This document shows, piece after piece, positions 37,261 through 44,160 of a DNA stretch of 64,000 nucleotides. Below the pieces are notes generated by a model. The model searched no databases and was not told where the DNA came from. It worked only from the letters and a program-made list of their open reading frames with translations. This DNA comes from Leptospirales bacterium (GTDB lineage Bacteria > Spirochaetota > Leptospiria > Leptospirales > Leptonemataceae). The stretch is taken from assembly GCA_016788865.1 (NCBI GenBank), contig JAEUSB010000033.1, positions 40,922 through 104,921 on the forward strand, in the 5' to 3' direction. Numbering within the stretch: position 1 is the stretch's first letter; each line of letters begins with the position of its first letter. The position numbers and the translations under genes are program-made.

Positions 37261-38499
37261 TCAAGCGCGCGCAAGTTCAATCACGGAGATTTCAGGCGGA
37301 GATCCAACGCGAATAGGCGGCCCCCAGTATCCAGTGCCGCGGCTGATATAAATCCAGGTCTTCTTTTTGTGTAGATGAAGTCCTTTAACATAGGGCTGTT
37401 GCAGTTTCACAAGATAGGGTCCCGGGAAGAATTGCCCACCGTGAGTGTGACCTGAAATCTGCAGGTCGAAGCCGGCTGCAGCCGCGCCGTGGATACTGCG
37501 CGGCTGATGTGCAAGCAGAACCTTCGCATTCACAACGTCATTTGGTTTCTTGCTTTTATGTGAATGCGGGCTTTTTGTGCGCATGGCGCGATGAGGATCG
37601 GATGTATGGTCTCTGTAGAATTCAGCTGCCTTGAAATCAGTTACGCCTGCGAGCATGATGCTTTTGCCATTGTGATGAATGATCGCATGTTCGTTTAGAA
37701 GCGGTTTGAATCCAAGCGAAGAGAATTCGCGAAGCCATGGCATGCAGCCAGAATAATAATCGTGATTCCCCGTAACAAAAAACGTTCCGTAGCGCGACGA
37801 CAGGCCCGCAAACGGGGCTGTATGCTCGCGGAGCTGCTCCACACTTCCATCCACAACGTCTCCTGTTACAGCAACAATGTCGGCGCTGAGCGAATTCACC
37901 CGCTCAACCACGCTCTCGGCAAAGGCGCGTTTGATTGTGGGTCCAATGTGGATGTCTGTGATCTGAACAATGCGAAATCCAACAAGTTCATCCGGTAGGT
38001 CCCGGATAGGCACCCGCACGTGCACTGTGTCCATTGTCTTGACTGCCCGGAACAGACCGTATCCAAACATTCCCCCGGCGGTTCCAAACAACACAAGGTT
38101 GGTTGCTGCAATCAAAAGCTGGCGGCGATCCTGACTCAGGATGTGGCCGCTTAGGTTCAGATCCTTGAAATTTTGAATCAATGACATGCCCTGATCGACT
38201 GCAACGAGGCCAAGATCACGCAGAAGAAGGAGCGTCAACAGCATTGCAAAAAATCCAAAAGCCATGTAACTGACCCAGGAAACAACCTGCTGCAAACCCT
38301 CAGGAACGGTGATTAGCCTGAAGGCAAATGTTAGCGGGGTCAAAACCAGGAAGAACCCCACAATCAACCAGATTGCAAGTTTCCACGTTGAATCATTGAA
38401 GCCCGCCGTCAGTCGCATTGCGACGAAGGCATATCCAAGCCCCAGAACACAAGTAAGCACAGACAGAAAAATTACAAATCGCAGCCATTGCTCACGCAT
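37261..38499 (-). CDS. Membrane-anchored calcineurin-like metallophosphoesterase (YkuE/YaeI type)
   Basis: A 412-aa protein with four or five N-terminal helices (residues 1-150) and a C-terminal two-metal phosphoesterase. The metal motifs run in order: QITDIHIGPTIKR, VAVTGDVVDG, VTGNHDYYSG, VLLAHQPR and ISGHTHGGQFFPGP. Related YaeI/YkuE enzymes act on lipid-linked or nucleotide substrates at the membrane; this substrate is unknown. The frame is open to 38649, but ATG at 38499, with GAGGAG upstream, gives an eight-base overlap with the DUF1289 gene and begins right at the first helix. Confidence 0.92.
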   Translation of the reverse strand: MREQWLRFVIFLSVLTCVLGLGYAFVAMRLTAGFNDSTWKLAIWLIVGFFLVLTPLTFAFRLITVPEGLQQVVSWVSYMAFGFFAMLLTLLLLRDLGLVAVDQGMSLIQNFKDLNLSGHILSQDRRQLLIAATNLVLFGTAGGMFGYGLFRAVKTMDTVHVRVPIRDLPDELVGFRIVQITDIHIGPTIKRAFAESVVERVNSLSADIVAVTGDVVDGSVEQLREHTAPFAGLSSRYGTFFVTGNHDYYSGCMPWLREFSSLGFKPLLNEHAIIHHNGKSIMLAGVTDFKAAEFYRDHTSDPHRAMRTKSPHSHKSKKPNDVVNAKVLLAHQPRSIHGAAAAGFDLQISGHTHGGQFFPGPYLVKLQQPYVKGLHLHKKKTWIYISRGTGYWGPPIRVGSPPEISVIELARA

Positions 38500-38653
38500 T
38501 CTTACGCTCCTCAACCAGTGCAACGACTCGAAGCTTCTCTTCGTCCGAGAGGCGACTCCAGCTTGCGATTTCGTCAAGGGTTCGAAGGCATCCCCGACAG
38601 AGCCCGTTATATTCATCCATGATGCAAACATCAATGCAGGGTGATTCAATCAT
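38492..38653 (-). CDS. DUF1289 Cys-rich mini-protein, 53 aa
   Basis: A very small protein with the DUF1289 pattern: PCIDVCIMDEYNGLCRGCLRT supplies four Cys, followed by LDEIASWSRLSDEEKLRVV. The Cys arrangement suggests a metal or Fe-S site; the family is uncharacterised. The longer frame to 38716 runs into dapF; the ATG at 38653 forms an ATGA overlap with the dapF stop, which fixes the start. Its 3' end overlaps the metallophosphoesterase start by eight bases. Confidence 0.85.
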   Translation of the reverse strand: MIESPCIDVCIMDEYNGLCRGCLRTLDEIASWSRLSDEEKLRVVALVEERKNA

Positions 38654-39522
38654 ACAGTTATACGGCCTTTGTAAACGATCCGTGCCGGCCCATATAGAAC
38701 AACCTCGTCTGTCCACTCGGCGCGAAGCTCCCCTCCCCGAACGCGAATTGTATTTTTCCTGGGCAGGTTCCGGGCCAGAACGCTTGCAACGAGAACAGCG
38801 CAGACGCCGCTACCACATGCCAGCGTTTCCCCGCTGCCCCGCTCCCATGTGCGCTGCTTGATGCTCCCATCCGGTAGTATGCTGACAAACTCTACGTTGG
38901 TTTTTTCTGGAAACGCCGGATGCCTCTCAATGGCAGGACCGCTCAGAGAAATATCGATTGCGTCGGGCTCCGGGACAAAAACCACACAGTGCGGATTCCC
39001 CATGGAAACCAGCGTAGCACGCACCTCACCTGCAATTCCGGGAATAGTTCCAAGCGGAACGTCGACCAGCGGACCTGCTCCGGTCGTTCCGGGCCCACTG
39101 AATGGAATCTGCGCAGCTTCAAGCCGGGGCTTGCCTATGGAAACCGAGACGTATCCCTGCAGAGTTACCGGATCTTTTGAATCGCCGGCGCCCTTCTCAA
39201 GAATCTGCGCGGGATGAACGCCAGATAACGTTTCAATGGAAAGCGAATCCTGCCCGAGCTGTTGGCCCGTATAGAAAGCCACGCAACGCAGCGCATTACC
39301 GCACATAGCCGACTCGGAACCGTCCGAGTTCCACATGCGCATGAAGGCGTCAGCCCTGTCGGATGGTAATATCATTACGACTCCATCCGAACCAATTCCA
39401 AAATGACGGTCGGAAATTCGCGCAATCTGGGCAGGTGAAAGTGACGGCGCCGGAGTTTTCAGGCAGTCCAGGTAGACATAATCATTCCCGGCACCTTCCA
39501 TTTTGATAAAATCGAGCTGCAC
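38650..39522 (-). CDS. dapF: Diaminopimelate epimerase DapF
   Basis: DapF converts LL- to meso-diaminopimelate for lysine and peptidoglycan. The 290-aa protein has the two catalytic Cys in SAMCGNALRCVAFY and LACGSGVCAVLVAS, the N-terminal MEGAGNDYVYLD and the central VSMGNPHCVVF. It heads a tightly overlapping minus-strand operon with the DUF1289 protein and the membrane phosphoesterase, and is divergent from the sigma-factor-like gene. Confidence 0.96.
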   Translation of the reverse strand: MQLDFIKMEGAGNDYVYLDCLKTPAPSLSPAQIARISDRHFGIGSDGVVMILPSDRADAFMRMWNSDGSESAMCGNALRCVAFYTGQQLGQDSLSIETLSGVHPAQILEKGAGDSKDPVTLQGYVSVSIGKPRLEAAQIPFSGPGTTGAGPLVDVPLGTIPGIAGEVRATLVSMGNPHCVVFVPEPDAIDISLSGPAIERHPAFPEKTNVEFVSILPDGSIKQRTWERGSGETLACGSGVCAVLVASVLARNLPRKNTIRVRGGELRAEWTDEVVLYGPARIVYKGRITV

Positions 39523-39615
39523 CGGTCAAAGAAAATCAAGCGGGGCTGGCTCAGGATAACTTTTTTGCTCGATGCCCTGCATTTCGCACAAAAAAATCGG
39601 AACGATCGGCAGACC

Positions 39616-40431
39616 ATGGACATTTCAAGACTAACGAGCCATCCGATGGAAAAGAAACAACTGACCGATCCATTGAAACATCTGCCCCGAGCGTATTATG
39701 AGTCCGAGGATATGGCAGCGTTTATGAATGGGTGCGCGCCCTGGATCCTCAGGTATGTTCAGGTCCGCCTAACGCGCGATCCTGACCTTGCCGGCGATTT
39801 CTATCTTCACTTCTATGAAAAGAAGGGCCAGGCCTGCTTGAAGGCGTACAGCACCCGCCAGGACATTCCGTTTACCGGTTTTCTTGCCGTCTATCTGCGA
39901 AACGAGTTTTCCAATTTCTTGCGTACGCGAAAGCGCAAAACAATAGAGGCATTTCCAACGGAAGACCTATCGCGGCTTCCCAATGTGGAAAGTGTCCCTG
40001 ATTCGCGCGGTGATCGCTTGCTTGATCGGCTAACCGATCTGCCACTTGAACTAAGATTACCTCTGAAATTGCACTATGGTATGGATCTGACGGCGCCAGA
40101 GCTTCGAGCGCTGGCTATCTCACGTGGTCCGGAAGACGCGTCGCGGATGCTTTGCGAAATGGCCAGCCGGCGTAAAGCGCACCTGACCCGCTCCGAACAA
40201 CGAATTGATAGGGCTGGCAGACTCAATCACTTGATCCACGCCCGGCCGTCGGGTCGCCTGCACCGCTGGAAGGACCGAATTGTCCAGGCGCTTGAAAAAC
40301 CCACGCCTATCTTCTCTTATGCCGAAATCGGCAAATTCCTGGGAACGAGCAAAACAACCATCGCACGCAGAATTGACATGGCCCGCGCGCATCTCCGCCG
40401 AGCTATCGAACTGGAAGGAGCAATCCAATGA
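39616..40431 (+). CDS. Divergent sigma-70/ECF-like factor
   Basis: A 271-aa protein with two recognisable ends. Residues about 40-125 resemble sigma region 2 (VRLTRDPDLAGDFYLHFYEK, then FTGFLAVYLRNEFSNFLRTRKRK). The C-terminal 45 residues form a region-4-like HTH (FSYAEIGKFLGTSKTTIARRIDMARAHLRRAIE). The middle (LPLELRLPLKLHYGMDL) is diverged. It could be an atypical ECF sigma factor; no promoter is predictable. The start is uncertain: ATG 39616, ATG 39646 and TTG 39565 (with AGGA upstream) are all possible. It overlaps the next gene by ATGA. Confidence 0.65.
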   Translation: MDISRLTSHPMEKKQLTDPLKHLPRAYYESEDMAAFMNGCAPWILRYVQVRLTRDPDLAGDFYLHFYEKKGQACLKAYSTRQDIPFTGFLAVYLRNEFSNFLRTRKRKTIEAFPTEDLSRLPNVESVPDSRGDRLLDRLTDLPLELRLPLKLHYGMDLTAPELRALAISRGPEDASRMLCEMASRRKAHLTRSEQRIDRAGRLNHLIHARPSGRLHRWKDRIVQALEKPTPIFSYAEIGKFLGTSKTTIARRIDMARAHLRRAIELEGAIQ

Positions 40432-41009
40432 CACCCCTCAAGCCACAGGCCAGACCAGCACAGACCACAGACCTCTTAAGAATGGCAGTCAGTTACCTTG
40501 AAACAGGCCTACCCTTGCCGCAACGCGCGTTAGCCAGCAGTCGGTCCTGCCAGGAGATGCTGGAGATTCTCACGGACCTGGCCTGCATTGAGCCTGAGCC
40601 ACGAATTCCCTCTTTTACGATCGCGGGAGAGGCCCTGACGTCGTCCAGCCTTGGATTTGGGACTCTCGCGCCAGCCTTTCGCTCCGAAAGCCCTGTTGCG
40701 ATCTTACACAGCGATGTTTTTCCGTTGGGCGCAGACTTCCTTTTGGTCGAGTTGTCGGGAAATGGGCAGGGATGGGATCTCCTGCTGGAAAAAGGGTCAA
40801 AAAAAGGCAGCCCGGTGTCAATTTCACTTTACAAAGGTGACAACCTGGTAGAATTCTTGCTCATTAAAAATAGACTTCGCAAGAGCCTGGACCAGCTCGG
40901 CCCAGGAAACTACCGTGTTCTCTACGAAGAAAAAACACTACTGAATTTTAGCATACTAGATGAAGACAAAGATAATAACCAAAGGCGAAGTCACTATCGT
41001 CAAAATTGA
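40428..41009 (+). CDS. Uncharacterised protein coupled to the sigma-like factor, possible regulatory partner
   Basis: Not recognised; 193 aa. The N-terminal 55 residues are helical (TTDLLRMAVSYLETG, then SRSCQEMLEILTDLACIE), reminiscent of the short helical sigma-binding ends of anti-sigma factors, but there is no zinc HxxxCxxC motif. The C-terminal half is beta-rich (AILHSDVFPLGADFLLVEL, NYRVLYEEKTLLNFSILD). No TM segment is present. It overlaps the sigma-like gene by ATGA and the STAS gene by 50 bases. The gene order sigma, unknown, STAS makes an anti-sigma role plausible but unproven. Confidence 0.6.
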   Translation: MTPLKPQARPAQTTDLLRMAVSYLETGLPLPQRALASSRSCQEMLEILTDLACIEPEPRIPSFTIAGEALTSSSLGFGTLAPAFRSESPVAILHSDVFPLGADFLLVELSGNGQGWDLLLEKGSKKGSPVSISLYKGDNLVEFLLIKNRLRKSLDQLGPGNYRVLYEEKTLLNFSILDEDKDNNQRRSHYRQN

Positions 41010-41301
41010 AGGCGCGATTAAATCGGGCGATGAATACGAACTTGCGGAACGGATGGAGAAGTACATCAAGCCTGATAGCGCTCCCAAGTTCATAGTCGAT
41101 ATGAAGAAGGTTCCCTTCATCAATTCCGCGGCACTTGGTTTGTTTTTGAATATCTTCAAGCACGTAGATTACCTCAAGGGACGCATGGTTTTCGCCGGGT
41201 TGAATTCAGATGTTGAAAACCTTATGGAAATCACCAAACTCAGTTCTGTTTTTGAGATTTTCAAGACCGTTGAAGAAGCCCTCGAAAGTTTCGACTTCTG
41301 A
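40960..41301 (+). CDS. STAS-domain anti-sigma-factor antagonist-like protein
   Basis: A 113-aa single STAS domain of the SpoIIAA/RsbV kind. VTIVKIEGAIKSGDEYELAERMEKYI is the first strand-helix unit, and the conserved phosphorylatable Ser is in KVPFINSAALGLFLNIFK. The C-terminus (LEITKLSSVFEIFKTVEEALESF type) is standard. In partner switching, the unphosphorylated STAS protein sequesters an anti-sigma kinase, and SpoIIE/RsbU phosphatases reset it; a SpoIIE phosphatase lies 3 kb downstream. It overlaps the preceding gene by 50 bases in another frame. Confidence 0.92.
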   Translation: MKTKIITKGEVTIVKIEGAIKSGDEYELAERMEKYIKPDSAPKFIVDMKKVPFINSAALGLFLNIFKHVDYLKGRMVFAGLNSDVENLMEITKLSSVFEIFKTVEEALESFDF

Positions 41302-41432
41302 TTTCAGAATTTGTCCGTAACGGCAGACAGCAGCTCCCGGGAAGCTTACTGCCCGGAACGCACGGTAGGTCACCTCACTGGTCCGATTCTTTCTTGGATT
41401 GACCGTTCAACGCCTCGGTCGCTTCATTGACC

Positions 41433-42770
41433 ATGTCCGATATTGACGCGCTCAGGCGCGCAGCCCAACAGTCCCCGGATAATGTTCCCCTGTTGTTACT
41501 GCTGGCCGAGGCATGCATCAATGCGTCCAACGCGAATGAAGCGCGTGAAACATTTGAGCGGGCCCTGGCAATCGACGGCAATCTCCCCGAGGCCATGCTC
41601 GGAATTGCCCGCGCCATCCTTTTGCTCGAAAAGCGTTCGGAAGCCATTGTGCGATCGGAAGTTATTGTGGAGCGTTTCCCTGGATTTGCCCCGGCCAGAC
41701 TCTTCCTTGCTCAACTACTGCATGCAGAGGGTCGCGAAGCAGAAGCGCGCAAGAAATATGAAGAAGCGCTCGTACTTGATTCCGGTCTACGTGACCCGGA
41801 CCTTGAAGAAGAAATCGTAAACAAGAAGTCGGAACCTACAAAGCTCACTGCCGACTCTAGACCGGCCCAGGAAACATCAGCCGCAGCTGACGGAACGTTT
41901 GAGGAACCCACCCTCACTTTTCAGGGCGTCGGTGGCATGGATTCAGTCAAAGAAGAAATTCGGATGAAAATCCTTTATCCAATGAAGAATCCCGAACTGT
42001 TCCGCGCGTACGGCAAGAAACCAGGTGGCGGTGTGTTGCTCTACGGTCCTCCTGGATGCGGCAAGACAATGCTATCACGCGCAACGGCCGGAGAAATCCA
42101 TGCGCGATTCCTTTCGATTGGCATTCATGAAATCCTGGATCTCTATCTGGGCAATAGTGAGAAGAACCTGCATCAGATTTTCGAACAGGCCCGCGCGAAC
42201 ACGCCTGCAGTGCTGTTCTTCGATGAAGTGGACGCCCTTGCAGCCGATCGTAACGACATGAAAAGAAGTGCGGGTCGCACCCTCATCAACCAGTTCCTCG
42301 CCGAGCTTGATGGAACCAACGGCTCAAACGAAGGCCTGCTGGTCCTGGGAGCAACGAACGCTCCCTGGCATATCGATCCTGCATTCAGACGGCCAGGACG
42401 CTTTGACAGGATTTTATTTGTACCGCCTCCGGATGAGACTGCTCGCAAAAGCATTATCGCTTTGATGGCTGAGGGAAAACCCACCAACTCGCTCGATATT
42501 GCCTCCATTGCAAAGAAGACCAAGGACTTCTCCGGCGCAGATCTCAAGCTCGTTTTTGATGTAACCATCGAACGTTGTCTTGCAAGGGCCCTGAAAGAAA
42601 ACAAAATGCAACCCATCACAACAGATGAATTGCTCAAGAGCGTGAAGGCTATCCAACCCTCTACCAAAGCCTGGTTTGAAAGCGCGCGGAATTATGCAAT
42701 GTACTCTAATCAGAGTGGCTTCTACAACGATATTCTCACATTCCTTGGGATCAACAAACCGAGTAACTAA
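41433..42770 (+). CDS. TPR-AAA+ ATPase fusion
   Basis: A 445-aa protein with about three TPR repeats (residues 5-120, e.g. ACINASNANEARETFERALAID and EGREAEARKKYEEALVLDSG), a linker, then an AAA+ module of the FtsH/Cdc48 kind. The module has FQGVGGMDSVKEEI, Walker A LYGPPGCGKTMLS, Walker B AVLFFDEVDALAADRND, sensor 1 LVLGATNAP and the arginine-finger region FRRPGRFDRILFVPP. It lacks a protease domain. It is probably a remodelling ATPase recruited to its substrate through the TPR. ATG at 41433 is preferred over the TTG at 41427. The next gene starts two bases after the stop. Confidence 0.9.
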   Translation: MSDIDALRRAAQQSPDNVPLLLLLAEACINASNANEARETFERALAIDGNLPEAMLGIARAILLLEKRSEAIVRSEVIVERFPGFAPARLFLAQLLHAEGREAEARKKYEEALVLDSGLRDPDLEEEIVNKKSEPTKLTADSRPAQETSAAADGTFEEPTLTFQGVGGMDSVKEEIRMKILYPMKNPELFRAYGKKPGGGVLLYGPPGCGKTMLSRATAGEIHARFLSIGIHEILDLYLGNSEKNLHQIFEQARANTPAVLFFDEVDALAADRNDMKRSAGRTLINQFLAELDGTNGSNEGLLVLGATNAPWHIDPAFRRPGRFDRILFVPPPDETARKSIIALMAEGKPTNSLDIASIAKKTKDFSGADLKLVFDVTIERCLARALKENKMQPITTDELLKSVKAIQPSTKAWFESARNYAMYSNQSGFYNDILTFLGINKPSN

Positions 42771-42771
42771 A

Positions 42772-44043
42772 ATGTCATACGATCCATCCGGCAACCTGGC
42801 TCGCGGCCTCCTACTCAAAGAACAAAGACGTTATGCGGAAGCAGAAGAGTACATTAAAGGCGCTCTGGGTTCTGAGCCTAACAATCCTTTTGCCTTTCAT
42901 GCCCTGGCCGCCTGTCAATTTCACCAGGAAAAGTTAACCGAAGCACTGGATTCGATCTCGCAGGCGATTGCGCTTGATCCCAACGAATCGGACCACCGCG
43001 CATTGAAGGCATTTATTCTTGTAGGCGCAGAAAAAAAAGCCGAGGCCCGGCGAGAAGCGCAAGAAGCGGTTTCGCTCGATCCGCATTCTGCGTACGCTCA
43101 TTGTGCAGTGGCACAGGCCAGCATGGCCCTTGAGAAGTGGCCGGAGACAGAAGAAGCTGCGCGCCAGGCTCTGTCCATTGATCCGGAAAACGTCTTCGCA
43201 GGAAACGCGCTCGCACATGCGCTTCGGTTGCAAAATAAGATGGCAGAGAATCGCGCGCACGTCGACGACATGCTCGCCCGCGATCCGGAAGATGCCTATA
43301 CACATTCTACCGCGGGCTGGGCTGCATTACAATCAGGTGATACGCGTCGCGCTGAAGATCACTTCAGAGAGGCGCTGCGCCTGGATCCCAACATGGACGG
43401 CGCCCGCGAAGGCCTGCTGCATTCATTCAAAGCTCGTTCCGTTTTTTATCGCGCGTATCTGAAGTACTGCTTCTGGATGCAGCGCCTGAGTGAAAGAGCT
43501 CGATGGGCTGTAATCATTGGTCTCATGCTTGGAGTTCGATTCATTCGCCCACTATTCACAGGAGCGGCTGCCCCCATTGGCGTTGCTATTGGTGCCCTCT
43601 ATTTTCTGTTCGTACTCTGGGTTCATGTGGCGCAGGGTGTAGGAAACTTCATTCTGCTCACCGATCGGTTTGCCAGATACGCGTTAAAGTTTCGCGAACG
43701 GATTGAGGCTGTTTTCGTAGGTGCGTCTGTCCTCAGTGGAATTGTATGTCTTGGCATTGGCCTGGCATTGAGTGCCCACATCTGGACAATCCTGGGCTCT
43801 GCGCTGATTGGCGCGGCGTTCCCGTTCGCTTATACGTTCACCAACGATTCAAAACCGGGGGCGGCACTTTTTGGCAGTGTAGGGCTCCTGGCACTTGTTG
43901 CCGGGGGGCTTGAGATATACGCTTCCCTCCTCCCAGAGACAATCGATCCCGAGCTGGTTGGTTCCATCACCACGTTCGCAATCGTCGGAGTGGTAGGCAC
44001 CACCTGGCTATGCAATGTGCGCGCCCTGAATCAACCCATGTAG
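42772..44043 (+). CDS. TPR-repeat integral membrane protein
   Basis: A 423-aa protein. Residues 1-215 are six or so TPR repeats (LKEQRRYAEAEEYIKGALGSEPNN, LTEALDSISQAIALDPNE and so on); the rest has about six TM helices (WAVIIGLMLGVRFI, VAIGALYFLFVLWVHV, VGASVLSGIVCLGIGLAL). The TPR part probably faces the cytoplasm and may dock the TPR-AAA+ partner encoded immediately upstream. An upstream in-frame ATG at 42676 would run inside the AAA gene, so ATG 42772 is preferred. Confidence 0.88.
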   Translation: MSYDPSGNLARGLLLKEQRRYAEAEEYIKGALGSEPNNPFAFHALAACQFHQEKLTEALDSISQAIALDPNESDHRALKAFILVGAEKKAEARREAQEAVSLDPHSAYAHCAVAQASMALEKWPETEEAARQALSIDPENVFAGNALAHALRLQNKMAENRAHVDDMLARDPEDAYTHSTAGWAALQSGDTRRAEDHFREALRLDPNMDGAREGLLHSFKARSVFYRAYLKYCFWMQRLSERARWAVIIGLMLGVRFIRPLFTGAAAPIGVAIGALYFLFVLWVHVAQGVGNFILLTDRFARYALKFRERIEAVFVGASVLSGIVCLGIGLALSAHIWTILGSALIGAAFPFAYTFTNDSKPGAALFGSVGLLALVAGGLEIYASLLPETIDPELVGSITTFAIVGVVGTTWLCNVRALNQPM

Positions 44044-44160
44044 CCTGGGCTCCGGACTTGAATAGAGCATGGACCCGCTCAACCTGACGCCTACTCCCTT
44101 TGGCTTACCAGAAAAACTCTCTGTAAATTTCCTTTGCAGTGATCGAACCAAATCTATATC

